A model generated the notes under the pieces. It searched no databases and was not told where the DNA came from. It saw only the letters and a program-made list of their open reading frames with translations. From contig JABMLP010000028.1 of the NCBI GenBank assembly GCA_013176395.1, positions 434,001-498,000 on the forward strand: a stretch of 64,000 nt of DNA. Reading direction: 5' to 3'. Position 1 is the stretch's first letter. Every line of letters begins with the position of its first letter. This DNA is from Venturia oleaginea (Eukaryota > Ascomycota > Dothideomycetes > Venturiales > Venturiaceae). Below, piece by piece: positions 45,366 through 55,115 of the stretch. A program made the translations under genes and the position numbers.

Positions 45366-45569
45366 TGTCATGATCGAACTATGTTGGTATTCGAATGCAG
45401 TTAAACGTAGTTAAATGTGGTGGTTCTGCTCGATCAGGTCTAGCGCGAGACTGGTCGCAAGTACTTAGACTCGTCTCTACCTCTTAGTTAGCTCCTCATC
45501 CTTACAACTTCGCACATCCCATAGAATTCAAGTCATGCTTCCAAGTCAAGTCCAGGGTCAAACGTGACA
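45366..45569 (+). repeat. Gypsy 3' LTR
   Basis: 204 bp, preceded by the purine tract GGGGGGTAC. Confidence 0.96.
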
Positions 45570-45755
45570 AGAGCTTATGTTTACATATGATGTGTGTACT
45601 CTAGCAGGAGCTATTGTGATAAAGGAAGTAAGAACGGTATAGCTCAAGTGTGCCTTCTGTACCAGGATGTGACACACCCCCCCAGATATCTTGTGCAGCG
45701 GGGTATCTGAATGCTTGCTGTATAACATACAATGCCTCCCATGGGATAACTTCTA

Positions 45756-47801
45756 TCAGCTTCTATCTCTAGAGGGTATAACAGTCCTCAATCCAATCTG
45801 CCGAACAAACTCCAGATGCTTTGGTGCTGAAAGAGCCTTTGTAAGCCCGTCGGCCGGCATTTGATCTGTACTTGTCCAAAGGACCTCAATCTGGTCTTTT
45901 TGAGCCTCTTGCCGGAGCCAAAAATGGTGAACGTCGACGGGTCGGAGCTTTGTCGTTAAGTTTGGCGTAGGTTTGTTAATGATGCCGACTGTCTGAATAT
46001 TGTCGCATTTAATCTTGATGCCATGCTCTGGGTCAAAGTTGATCTGGTTGAAAAATCTTTGGAGGGCGATTAACTCTTTTGATGCTGTAGAGAGTGAGAG
46101 AAGCTCCGCTTCGGTGGTCGATGTTGTGACCGAAGTTTGCTTAGATGATTTCCAAGCGATTGGACCTTGGAAAGCTGAGATGATGAATCCCTGAGTTGAT
46201 TTCCGAGTTTGTTGGTCATCTGCGAATGAAGCATCACTCGAGGCGTCAATTACTGTCTCTCCTGGCGGAATAAGACGACCATCGAAGAAAGGTCCAAGCC
46301 ACTTTGTACCATTCAGGTAGCAAATGACCCGATCTGCCTCTCTTAGGTGCTCTGGAGATGGATTCATGCTGAATTGACTTAATACGCTAACTGCCTGCGC
46401 GATATCTGGCCGTGTAATGACAGCAGGGTGAATCAAAGAACCTATCCGCTCTTGAAATGCCATGGTCTGTTCCGGTGTGGCTATCTGATCGTACGGTTCA
46501 AGCGTGCGTCCCGAGAGTGGCGTTGTAGGTATCCTTGCGTGTTCTAGGTGGAATTTTGTAACTAGCTTCTCAATGTAGCTATCCTGACAAAGATGGAGAG
46601 TCTTTGCAGCTCGATCTCTCGTAATTCGGATATTGAGAAAACTGGATGTCGTTTTGAGGTCTCGTACGTTGTACTTCGAACCGATGCGGACCTTTAAGGC
46701 TTCAACCTCATGCCTAAGGTGCCTTGGTGCAACAATCAGGAAGTCGTCGACGTAGACGAAGATGAGAATCAGGATTTGGCGATGTACAAATAGACATTGA
46801 TCTTCTTCACACGGTTGGAAATCAAGTGTGGTTAGGAAGGTCGATAGCTCTCCGAACCAGAGCTTTGAAGACTTTTTCAGGCCGTAGAGAGCCTTAATAA
46901 GGCGGTATACCTGTCCTTTTACCTCAAATCCTGGGGGACATTCAACGAAGACCACTTCGTCGAGCCATGCGTTGATGAAAGCGTTGATTGCGTCCAGCTG
47001 GTCGCAATCGAGGTCGAAGTAGGCTATGAGGGCGCAAACAAGGCGAAATGTCCGATATGCCCCGGTTGCTGCATAGAAGTCTGCTCCTGTGATCCGCTGT
47101 AGGTCTCCACGCACGCAGATTCTGGCCTTGAATTTTATGAGGTATCCATCAGCATCAGATTTATACGAGAACACCCACTTCAGAGGGAGGACTTGGGCGC
47201 TGAGTGGTCTTCCCACTAGCTCAAGTGTCCTTTGAAGTTGTAGTGCCTCTATCTCAACCTTAGCAGCAGCAAGAAACTCTACGTGGTATGGATGTGACAT
47301 CAATTCCTTCCAATTGCGTGGTTCCAGTGGCAGATCATCCCGATGTGCCCTCCGGAACATCATTGCAGCTGAGAATGCGTGGAAAATAGGGATATATGTC
47401 TCTGTTTGGGCCAATCTGGCGCAGTGTGCGGCCTCCCGGGTTTTGGTGTCTATTCCAAGGTAACTGCGTGCCTTTTCTGTAGGCTTTCGAGTCCTTCCGG
47501 AGCGCGATGGCTGTGTGAAGGAATCCTTGAGATGTTTCTCTTTGCCGTCTTTCTCCTTAAGCTTTCTTGTTGTGCGTGTTTGAGACGTGGATGACGTGGT
47601 CTGCGTTGCTGATGTATCCGCCGGTGTATTGGGTTGTGTTACACTTTGGATCGAATGCTCGTCTGATTCCGACTCGTAGTGCTCTTGTGACATAGGTGTG
47701 GGGCTAGGTGTTGGAAAAGGAGCAGTGTCTACCTCCTTGTTCGTTGGTGCCTGTAGACTGCATCTGGATTCCTGTCTGGGACGGGATTGGCTCATCGTCA
47801 A
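45756..47801 (-). CDS. Copia reverse transcriptase-RNase H ORF
   Basis: Overlaps the upstream ORF by 98 nt and lies in the +1 frame relative to it, in the low-complexity linker (TPSPTPMSQEH). RT motifs: LPLKWVFSYKSDADG, KARICVRGDLQ, QLDAINAFINAWLDE, the catalytic FVYVDDFLIVAP and YLNGTKWLGP. RNase H: DASSDASFADD, STTEAELLSLS, KCDNIQTVGI and the closing VDVHHFWLRQEA and MPADGLTKAL. Catalytic residues are present. Most Copia elements keep IN and RT in one frame, so the offset is either a mutation or a programmed +1 shift. Confidence 0.92.
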   Translation of the reverse strand: MTMSQSRPRQESRCSLQAPTNKEVDTAPFPTPSPTPMSQEHYESESDEHSIQSVTQPNTPADTSATQTTSSTSQTRTTRKLKEKDGKEKHLKDSFTQPSRSGRTRKPTEKARSYLGIDTKTREAAHCARLAQTETYIPIFHAFSAAMMFRRAHRDDLPLEPRNWKELMSHPYHVEFLAAAKVEIEALQLQRTLELVGRPLSAQVLPLKWVFSYKSDADGYLIKFKARICVRGDLQRITGADFYAATGAYRTFRLVCALIAYFDLDCDQLDAINAFINAWLDEVVFVECPPGFEVKGQVYRLIKALYGLKKSSKLWFGELSTFLTTLDFQPCEEDQCLFVHRQILILIFVYVDDFLIVAPRHLRHEVEALKVRIGSKYNVRDLKTTSSFLNIRITRDRAAKTLHLCQDSYIEKLVTKFHLEHARIPTTPLSGRTLEPYDQIATPEQTMAFQERIGSLIHPAVITRPDIAQAVSVLSQFSMNPSPEHLREADRVICYLNGTKWLGPFFDGRLIPPGETVIDASSDASFADDQQTRKSTQGFIISAFQGPIAWKSSKQTSVTTSTTEAELLSLSTASKELIALQRFFNQINFDPEHGIKIKCDNIQTVGIINKPTPNLTTKLRPVDVHHFWLRQEAQKDQIEVLWTSTDQMPADGLTKALSAPKHLEFVRQIGLRTVIPSRDRS

Positions 47802-50409
47802 AGAGTGTGTCCAAAATGACTTGATTTGCCGTATCAGACTCCTCGAGTTGAGTCAATCGAATTGTACGAGTTGCCTTTGAGACGTTGGCTGGTTGCTCTA
47901 GATCTTCAGAGGAGTATTTAGAAGCTTCGTCAATGATGGCGTCCCTAGTAGTAACAACCTCGTCTAGGAATGGAATCCAAATGACATAGATGTTGCTTGC
48001 CGATGGACCGATGTAGAATCCGATCTCAGCTCGTGGTTCGAACTTCTTGCTGCGCTCTTTGATATCCTTTTTGACGTAAGCGCGAGATCCTGGTATTCGT
48101 AAGGCTGCAAGGTTCGGTTTTCGACCGTAGAGGACTTCGTACGGTGATTTCCAGCCAGAACGGGCCATTGGGGTTCGGTTGAGAATGTACACAGCTGATT
48201 TGACAAAATGTGGCCAAAGATGGTTAGGAAGACCTGCTTCCAGCATCAATTTCCGTGCTCTTTCGACAATCACTCCCCCAGAGCGTTCGGCAGATCTATT
48301 TGGCTGCTTAGTACGCACTGGAGCCTTTTCAATCGAAATCCCCCTATTCCTTGCAAAGGCATCGAACTCCGTCTGAAGCCCTGCTTCCGGATCTAGTCGG
48401 TAGACTCTTGTTGTATGTCCGAGGGTCTGCGTGATGTTGTATGCTTCCTCAAGGCAGAGAATAAGGTCTTCTTGCCGCTTTCGTGCAAGTGTCCAAGCCA
48501 TGTGAAGTCCTGAGAACTGACAGTAGATATTTAACGTATACTGGTCGTTATTTAAGGCCTTCTCATTGTAAATAAGATCCATGTGAAGTACCTCGAATGG
48601 GTAAGAGCCTTGATGCATGGGATATCTGGAGATTTGTTGATGTGACCGGGCCAAAAGGCACTCCTTACAACGAGGGTTCTCATTAAGGCGGTCGTGTGCA
48701 GGAGAATGAGTGAATTTGACTCCGTCAACGGCAGTTGGAAGCTGTTTCAGGGCTGAAAAGCCAATATGGCCCATTCTGCGATGCCATCGGTCGGATGTCG
48801 CCAGAGAGGTGTGTTGTTGGTGAGAATTTACCGCAGCAACGCTGATCTGGCGAAACTGTTGGGTCGTGAGGCTGCTTGATAGACATATGTCTAAAGGACT
48901 TGGTTCGAGGACGTAAAATCCTTGATGTTTGAAAATGTAAGCAAAGATTGTCGAACGGTCGTTGAGGGAACGCATGGTCCTCGTTGCGCCGTCGAAATAC
49001 ACTCCCTTAGCTTCAAACTTATCGTACGAAGCCAAGTTGACATGGAAACCTGGGATATAGGCAACATCTTGCAGAGTGATAGTGCTTGTTCCTTCAGGGC
49101 TGTGGATAACGATTTCAACGGTGCCGTAACCTTTGATTTGGCCTTCGGTGTCCCCAAACAGGCATGTCTCGCTGCTGGTCGTGTGCTGGAAGGTCTTGAA
49201 CCGGGATATGTCATGGCAGAGGTGTGTATCTGAGCCGCTGTCAAGGATGAAGCTGTCGTGAAGGCGGTTTGATGACTGTTCAGCCATGCTAGCTACCTTG
49301 CGAGCTAAAGTATGTGAGATCTGGCGCTGCACAGAGAAGTACTGAGGCTTTCCAGTGGCAGTCTGCCCCAGATTGGCGCTGTTTGTTGCTGCTTTTGGCG
49401 TTTCGGACGCAACCGTCGTCGTGGTCGTCAAAATCCAATCAGGCGGTGTCAAATGTATCCGAGCAAGGGTTTTTTGGATGAATTTAATTTTGTTTGGGTT
49501 CTTGATAAGATCATTGGTAATCCGTTGCTTTGTCGTAGCGTCTTCAGTCCATCCTGGTCCTCTCTTTGTAGTGTTGAGATATGGACAATCCACGTACCGC
49601 TCGCTTTGACCGCACACACAAGTATACGACCTGTTTTGATCCGATCTGCGTTCCGACTGACTGGGATTGTTGTATGTAGCTTGTCCTGGTCCAAGAACTG
49701 CTTGTGCTGACCGTACATTGTCGTTTATAATTGATCGGGTCATGTTTGCTGTCAACTCATACATCTCCACCAGTTTCTTCAGGGATGATGTGGACTTGGT
49801 CGTGGCTCCTAGATGCTCTGATAGAGTCTGAGTGACCATAGCTTGAGTGAACTCCGGATTCGATGCCTTTGATGCCTTAATGAAGTCCTTGCAAAGTCGT
49901 TTCTCCGTTAACACTGTGCCGTCGATCCGTTTGGCCATATCCAGCAGCTTGAGCCATCGATGAAGCCAGATTGTGACATTCTGGGCCTTGGTGCCTCTGA
50001 TAAGCCGTGCGTGCTCGTCCATGGCGTCTGTTTCCCGTTGATCGCCGTTGATGGCGACTGCATCTCTGATAGCTGTCAAACGCTCGCGTGGTGACGGATC
50101 TAAGTCCAGGATATGCATCTGATATCCAGAGGAGATCGTCGTGGCGATTTGCGTCGAAACTTTGAGCAATTGTTCCTTCAAGCGTTCATTTTGAGCCACT
50201 TTAAGCTTAAACACAACGTCCCAGCCTGCTGGCTGATTGACCGGAAGCGGTATCTCATCAGGTACTTCATCTTCCCTGTCTGGATCGCAGTACTTCCAAA
50301 GGCCGAAGCTTTGTGCAAATGTCTTGATAGAACGGAACCAATCGTCGTAGTCTGAAGGCTTCTCGAGAGTGTACATAACGCTTGCCATAGCGGAAATGAT
50401 CGCTGCCAA
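47704..50409 (-). CDS. Copia gag-protease-integrase ORF
   Basis: Open from 50409; the first ATG is at 50388 (MASVMYTLEKPSDYDDW). Order: UBN2-type gag (about residues 1-230), a Cys/His stretch (CVCGQSERYVDCPY), aspartic protease with FILDSGSDTHLC, GAG-pre-integrase zinc motif (HRRMGHI ... CKECLLARSHQ), and the integrase core. The integrase acidic residues are in EVLHMDLIYN, YRLDPEAGLQ and SAERSGGVIVERAR, followed by PYEVLYGRKPN. It ends in the IN-RT linker where the reading frame changes to the next ORF. No internal stop. Confidence 0.93.
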   Translation of the reverse strand: MAAIISAMASVMYTLEKPSDYDDWFRSIKTFAQSFGLWKYCDPDREDEVPDEIPLPVNQPAGWDVVFKLKVAQNERLKEQLLKVSTQIATTISSGYQMHILDLDPSPRERLTAIRDAVAINGDQRETDAMDEHARLIRGTKAQNVTIWLHRWLKLLDMAKRIDGTVLTEKRLCKDFIKASKASNPEFTQAMVTQTLSEHLGATTKSTSSLKKLVEMYELTANMTRSIINDNVRSAQAVLGPGQATYNNPSQSERRSDQNRSYTCVCGQSERYVDCPYLNTTKRGPGWTEDATTKQRITNDLIKNPNKIKFIQKTLARIHLTPPDWILTTTTTVASETPKAATNSANLGQTATGKPQYFSVQRQISHTLARKVASMAEQSSNRLHDSFILDSGSDTHLCHDISRFKTFQHTTSSETCLFGDTEGQIKGYGTVEIVIHSPEGTSTITLQDVAYIPGFHVNLASYDKFEAKGVYFDGATRTMRSLNDRSTIFAYIFKHQGFYVLEPSPLDICLSSSLTTQQFRQISVAAVNSHQQHTSLATSDRWHRRMGHIGFSALKQLPTAVDGVKFTHSPAHDRLNENPRCKECLLARSHQQISRYPMHQGSYPFEVLHMDLIYNEKALNNDQYTLNIYCQFSGLHMAWTLARKRQEDLILCLEEAYNITQTLGHTTRVYRLDPEAGLQTEFDAFARNRGISIEKAPVRTKQPNRSAERSGGVIVERARKLMLEAGLPNHLWPHFVKSAVYILNRTPMARSGWKSPYEVLYGRKPNLAALRIPGSRAYVKKDIKERSKKFEPRAEIGFYIGPSASNIYVIWIPFLDEVVTTRDAIIDEASKYSSEDLEQPANVSKATRTIRLTQLEESDTANQVILDTLFDDEPIPSQTGIQMQSTGTNEQGGRHCSFSNT

Positions 50410-50482
50410 TGCGTATAAAGCGAAGTAAAGGTCGGAGGTAAAGAAGTTAGAATTACTTAAGTAGTGTGACCGGGCTCATAAC

Positions 50483-50667
50483 TGTTGCAGTAAGGGTTGC
50501 AAGGTGATGTAAACATGTATGATGTCTATCATTGTGTATTGTATTGTTCTATGTTCAGCCGTAGAGCTGATGTTTACATATGATGTGTGTACTCTAGCAG
50601 GAGCTATTGTGATAAAGGAAGTAAGAACGGTATAGCTCAAGTGTGCCTTCTGTACCAGGATGTGACA
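50483..50667 (-). repeat. Copia 5' LTR
   Basis: 185 bp, TG...CA ends, intact. It reads as the 5' LTR because the element is on the minus strand. Confidence 0.95.
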
Positions 50668-50893
50668 GGAGACGGGGCTCTGGCGGGGTACGTAGCCGTA
50701 CTTCAAGGCGATCCAACACTACCTGCGCGTTAATAGGGACTAGCCCTACTGCCTCAAAGGCCTTTCGACAATTCTCTTCCGTGAACGCGTCGAAAAACGC
50801 GTCTTTAAAGGCAGGGAGAAAGCCTTCCTTGTTGATATGGTACACGCGTCGGCGCGCCAAGTCCCGGATGCGTTGGGAGTACTTGCGCTTTAA

Positions 50894-51287
50894 TGCTAGT
50901 GTCTATCTGGTGGAGCAAGGGCCTCGTCCGACCAAGCGACAACAACAACATGGCGATCTCGCATATCGCACGACTTCTGAGCCTTCTGAGGCTCGTCTTG
51001 TATCTAGATTCCCACCCGCCTACACCCTGTAGTCAACGTCTTATACGTGCGGGCAGTAGGGCACCTCATTTGCCTTCAATCGAGAAGCAATTGAGCCGTG
51101 GGCATGCCATCCTGAGACCTACCCCGTGGCTGAAGCCCCGTGTGGCTGAGGAAGCCTGTATGGCTCAGGGCTCAATGGCTTGCTCGCTCACAATGAAAAT
51201 TCACGTGCCCTGGCCTGCGTCCGGCCAATCAACAGATAAAACGTGCCAGATGACCGTGATCCGAAGGCGTGGCGAGATGGAGATAGA
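50894..51287 (+). mobile_element. solo terminal copy (A2-B2) of the Ngaro-like element
   Basis: 394 bp, the same length as and nearly identical to 57750-58143, inserted in pogo copy 2 between GCGCTTTAA and CGGCGAGAAG with no target duplication. It starts TGCTAGTGTC and ends GAGATAGA. It has no coding part. It is best explained by recombination between the two A repeats of a full element, the equivalent of a solo LTR. Confidence 0.88.
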
Positions 51288-52324
51288 CGGCGAGAAGCAG
51301 ACCACGTCAAGGAACTGGAGTATATGCGACGAGTGCGATGGCATGCAGAGAGTTGGAATCTTATTTTCGAGGCAGTAGTCCTTGAAATTCTGGCTGAGAT
51401 GGCTCTCATGGCCGTCCAAGATAAGCAGCCTGTACCCCCCCACCTGCCGCGCCTTTGTATACGCGTCAAAATGCTTCAACCACTCAAGACCAAGCGCGTT
51501 ATTTGTCCAGCCATTCTCAGAGATTGAGAGCTTCCAATTCCGTGGTATATCTGCCTCCTCATACCACGCAGAGATGTGAAAGCGTTCTTTATAGATAATA
51601 AATGGCGGGGTCGCATACCCAGCTGCGCAGATGCTCTAAATAACCGTAACCCATTCGCGATCGCCCGGCTGGATGAGTTCAGGCCTTGTACGTCTTTCAG
51701 AGGCTGTGACGACCTTCATTGACCCAATAACGCCCATCTGGAAGCCAATCTCGTCAAAGTTGTGCGTATCCTCATCGTGGACGCCGTACTTTGCTTTAAT
51801 GTCTGCAACGAGCTTGAACCACGCGCCAATAATCTCTGAATCTTCCTGTAGTATTCTCTGCCTATCCTTTCCTCGATTGAAGGCTATTTTGAGCTCATCT
51901 GAGCGCGTTACGAATCTCTCAGCCCAGTTTTTGCCTACTGGCTCTCCACCGCGTATACCCAGTAGTTTATCCGCCATATCTGCCACCTCACACAGCCGGG
52001 GTGCGAATCCTCGCGAATTGAGATCGAGGATATATCGGATAATCGTTTGCTCTTCTATCGTAGTGAGCTTATGAGAGTTTGGGCGAGTTTGGGATAGAGA
52101 GGTGATTCCGCGGAGCCGATCAGAGAGCCTTTGGTGTTTAATGTTAAAGGCTGTAGCAGCGCGCCGTAGGCTTTGAAATCGACCAGAGGTATGAGCCTGA
52201 AGAGCGAGATCAATTCTACCTTCTTCTTGAACGGCTATCACGTTGCGTTGTTGAGACATTACGTGTTAAAGAGGAAAAGGGCTGTGCCAAGGAAAAGTGG
52301 CCGGCTCGGTGGTGGAATACGTTA

Positions 52325-52863
52325 TAACTAGAAGTAAAGTAATTATAAGGATAGCTAGGGGTAATAACTCCTAGCAAATTTAACCCCCCTACTATACTAA
52401 TCCAAGTATTATTCGCGAGAAAATAATCGCCGAATTGGTAGTACGTGTTACGGGGAACTCGTTTCTCAACACAGTTGATTATGTCAAGACCTTCTTGACA
52501 CCCGTGTCCTCTTGTTCTAGTCCGCGGGTTTGGGGTAAGCGCAATATCAGTCTGGAAGTACTTACCTTAAGTACCTTCCCTTGCTCAGGTTCTTTGGAGG
52601 CTCACTAGATCCCAGCCGTCTGATGTATCTTTCAATTCAATTGTCGTCTAACCGATTTGATCCTCAGATCAATCCTGAACGCTTGTCGGTTAGTATGAAG
52701 GTTTAGGGTGGGCTTGCTTCGTGTGCATGTGACTTGTGCTTGATTGTATCTAAGTAAAAGGTCGTTACTGTAGTAGGTTGAAGAAGCTTCTATGTGAGAA
52801 ACATAACATGAGATAACTGCCAAGAGAGAAAGGAAGGTCCGTGCAACGTCCTCCCTATATACT
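52325..52863. other. non-coding DNA between pogo copy 2 and the Ngaro-like element
   Basis: No gene. On the minus strand there is TATATAGGGAGGACG next to the Ngaro insertion site and a further TATATATACAAG beyond it (about 58284), so the Ngaro element may have landed in an old LTR. Confidence 0.35.
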
Positions 52864-52980
52864 TGCTAGTGTCTATCTGGTGGAGCAAGGGCCTCGTCCG
52901 ACCAAGCGACAACAACAACATGGCGATCTCGCATATCGCACGACTTCTGAGCCCTCTGAGGCTCGTCTTGTATCTAGATT
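52864..52980 (+). repeat. A1 repeat of the Ngaro-like element
   Basis: 117 bp beginning TGCTAGTGTCTATCTGG and ending GTATCTAGATT; repeated at 57750-57866 and in the solo copy at 50894. Confidence 0.93.
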
Positions 52981-53246
52981 GTTGTTGTAGGACTCGTCCT
53001 TCATCCCGATATTCTCCTTATCGTCCTACGAGTCTTTCCCGCCGCTGCGCGCGCCGCGCTTAGCCGTTCACCGCTTCTCGACAGACTTTTCAAGTACACC
53101 GCTGGCCTCGACGACGTCTTGGGCATCGTTATATTGCACCAGCATCAGAAATCCCTTCCAAAGAGCTCCTTGGCATCTCTAGGGCTCTGTACTTATTAAC
53201 AGAGCTGACCTGCTAACGATTTTAAATAGTTATACCGCTTTCTTTA

Positions 53247-53679
53247 TGCCTCCGAAGAAGGATATCACCGCGTCGGTTCCTATCAACTTATCCCTACCAC
53301 CGGGTCACTCTACTCGCTCCTCTCGTACCCGATCCCCCTCTATTGTCTTCGAGACCCAGAGGTCATCTTCACGGTCGCGATCAACAATGCCCAGGCCGCT
53401 GAGGCTCGCGCCGTAGAGGCTCACAGGCTAAGGATGGACCGCGAAAAGGAGGAGCGCGACCTCCAGATGCAGGTCAAACGCGAAGAAGCGGCGGCGCGCC
53501 TTGCAAAAATTAGGGAGGGCTCTTTACTAGAACTACCGCATGGCACCAGTCGTCCGGGGGCGACTGAGCCGGATAACAGTACGGACTCACGTACGGCGCC
53601 TCCATCGGGATCCGCGAGCCTCATACGATTCGCGTACGCGGCGTTTCGAACAACTACTTCTCCGACGAGGCGACCGTAG
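53247..53679 (+). pseudogene. Ngaro gag-like ORF1 remnant
   Basis: ATG at about 53247 opens MPPKKDITASVPINLSLPPG and an Arg/Ser-rich stretch, then stops. A second frame (53434-53679) reads a charged helix, RKEERDLQMQVKREEAAARL-like, and stops again. These look like pieces of one N-terminal ORF broken by frameshifts. No nucleic-acid-binding finger is visible. Confidence 0.55.
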
Positions 53680-55106
53680 CCGAAGCTACGGGCTACGTTG
53701 CGAAGGAGCTGGCCGCCGGCCGATTGGCTATCTCTACAGACCCGGGCCTGTTTATCGCTCCTCTTGGGATGGTCCCAAAACAAGACGGAACCTTACGCCG
53801 GATCCACGACCTCTCTTGGCCGCCCCAAACTTCAGTCAACGATGCCATTCCACGCGTGTTTGGCAAGCTACAGTACACCAGAGTCGACAGAATTGTTCAG
53901 CACGTCCTTCGTACAGGCCGGGGCTGTCTTCTGATGAAACGCGACATTGCGCACGCTTTTCGCAACATCCCTGTGGATCTCATTTCGTCCCGGTATCTTG
54001 GGTTTTGCCTCAACGGCGTCAATTATCAAGAACTCTGCCTCCCTTTCGGTCTCAGGACTGCGCCATTTATCTTCAATCTCTTTGCGGAAGGTCTCCATTG
54101 GGCTCTCGACGAGCAGGCCGGCACGCGCAGTATCCCTACCGCGATCGAGCACTACCTTGATGATTTTATGTTTGTGTGTACGTCTCAAGAAATTTCGGAC
54201 CGCGTTTCGGAACTCTGGATCAAGACCACCGATCGACTTGGGATTCCTCGCAAGGATGCCAAAGACGTGGTCGGCACGGCCGTCGAGATATTAGGTCTTC
54301 TGGTTGATACGGTACGCTTGGAACTGCGTCTCTCCGACGAGAAGAGAGATTCTTTGATCCAGGCTATCCGTGATCACCTCTCCGAGACAAGGCCGCGGCT
54401 CCGGGATACGAAGTCCCTCGCCGGGCGGCTCAGTTGGGCCAGTGCCGTCATCCGCCTTGGCCGGGTTTACACTCGATCGATCTGGGACTACCTGAGCGGA
54501 GCATACGGAGAAGTCAATCGGCACTTTCGCCGAGCCCTGACTAGCGGTGTACGAGACGACCTTCTCTGGTGGCTCCATGCGCTCGAGCTAACCAACGGGG
54601 TCTACTTCTTCGATTATCGAAAGCGCCGTTGTTTCCACCTTTTCACTGATGCCTCCGGACAACAAAGCCTCGGCGGCTTCTTTTTCGAGTCCTCTGAGAC
54701 CGATGTCTCTTGGGGGGATTACACCAATAGTATCGCAATCGAGCATGCTTTTATTGCTGAACCGTCCAATCGTTCGGCGTTTATCAACCCTAAGGAGATG
54801 GAGGCTGTTGCCGTCGCATTCCTCCGTTGGGGACCGTCTCTCTGGGCACATAATCGGGTTGTTATCCACTGTGACAACTCTACGGCCGTGGCCGGGTTGA
54901 CGAAGGAGGCTGTTCGTGGTGAGAGCAACACCCATCTCCGCACTATTGTTACTCAGGCCGCTGCCTGCGATATTGTTATCGAAGCCCGCTGGCTTCCATC
55001 TACGGCTAACGGCCTGGCCGATGCCCTCTCTCGAGTCCAGTTTGATCGTATCGCCTGGCTCTGCCCCCAATGGGGCTCACCGCTTTCGATCTCACAGTTC
55101 CGCTGA
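53576..55106 (+). CDS. DIRS/Ngaro reverse transcriptase-RNase H
   Basis: Open without an ATG from about 53576 to the TGA at 55104-55106, so it was probably translated as a fusion with, or by frameshift from, ORF1. RT: YVAKELAAGRL, PLGMVPKQDGTLRRIHDLSWP, MKRDIAHAFRNIPV, LCLPFGLRTAPFIF and the catalytic HYLDDFMFV. RNase H: HLFTDASGQQSLGG, INPKEMEAVAV, VIHCDNSTAVAGL and NGLADALSR, all four acidic positions visible. The order and motif spacing match DIRS-type RT rather than Gypsy or Copia. The last roughly 110 codons are the source of the adjacent satellite. Confidence 0.9.
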
Positions 55107-55115
55107 ACTATTGTT

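Larger units (their letters stand above)
39454..45569 (+). mobile_element. Ty3/Gypsy LTR retrotransposon with chromodomain
   Basis: Inserted in the Copia LTR with a 5-bp duplication AGAGC (39449-39453 and 45570-45574). The LTRs are 204 bp (39454-39657 and 45366-45569), start TGTCATGATC and end CGTGACA, and differ at one base, so insertion is recent. A G-rich tract (GGGGGGTAC) precedes the 3' LTR. No tRNA-like primer site follows the 5' LTR; see the self-priming finding. Two ORFs plus a premature stop. The C-terminal chromodomain places it among the chromodomain Gypsy elements related to Tf1/MAGGY. Confidence 0.96.
39369..45674 (-). repeat. Copia 3' LTR, split by the Gypsy insertion
   Basis: Pieces 39369-39453 and 45575-45674 add up to 185 bp and match the other LTR except for one base directly beside the Gypsy junction. 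Confidence 0.93.
39369..50667 (-). mobile_element. Ty1/Copia LTR retrotransposon (split by a Gypsy element)
   Basis: Flanked by a perfect 5-bp duplication GGAGA (39364-39368 and 50668-50672). The LTRs are 185 bp, begin TGTTGCAG on the plus strand and end ATGTGACA; apart from one base they are identical once the Gypsy insertion is removed. Own length is about 5.2 kb. The minus-strand primer-binding site beside the right LTR is GTTATGAGCCCGG, complementary to the anticodon arm of initiator tRNA-Met. The polypurine tract (GGGGGGGTG on the minus strand) lies by the left LTR. Two ORFs carry the gag-PR-IN and RT-RH order of Copia. Confidence 0.95.
38849..52259 (-). pseudogene. pogo-type transposase, in four pieces
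   Basis: The N-terminal part (52259-51636, HTH domains and HNFDEIGF) ends at a TAG where copy 1 has CAG (GDREWVTVI|Q). The same frame continues to 51288 with LLILDGHESH and LQFLDVV (copy 1: LQPLDVV). After the Ngaro-type solo insertion it resumes at 50893 (DLARRRVYHINKEGFL) to the Copia junction. The last piece lies beyond the Copia at 39368-38849, with a 4-nt insertion near 39257, and ends with a knuckle (CGNCGATGHNARTC). Several independent lesions show it has been dead for a while. Confidence 0.88.
38781..52322 (-). mobile_element. pogo-type transposon, copy 2, split by nested insertions
   Basis: The outer ends ACGTATTCCACCAC(C) at 38781 and its inverted match at 52322 are flanked by TA (38779-38780 and 52323-52324). 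The element's own DNA is 38781-39368, 50673-50893 and 51288-52322; the 5-bp copia duplication repeats at 50668-50672. Removing the two insertions gives an element of about 1.85 kb, collinear with copy 1 (2711-4559), with clearly related protein but different subterminal TIR sequence. It was the oldest layer of the nest. Confidence 0.9.

Noticed and set aside
38781..52322. Repeat-induced point mutation (RIP) as the cause of transposase decay
   Set aside because: The visible lesions include indels and a G-to-T (coding strand) stop, and the Gypsy and Copia LTR pairs each differ by a single base; no widespread C-to-T bias is evident by eye, although dinucleotide statistics were not computed.
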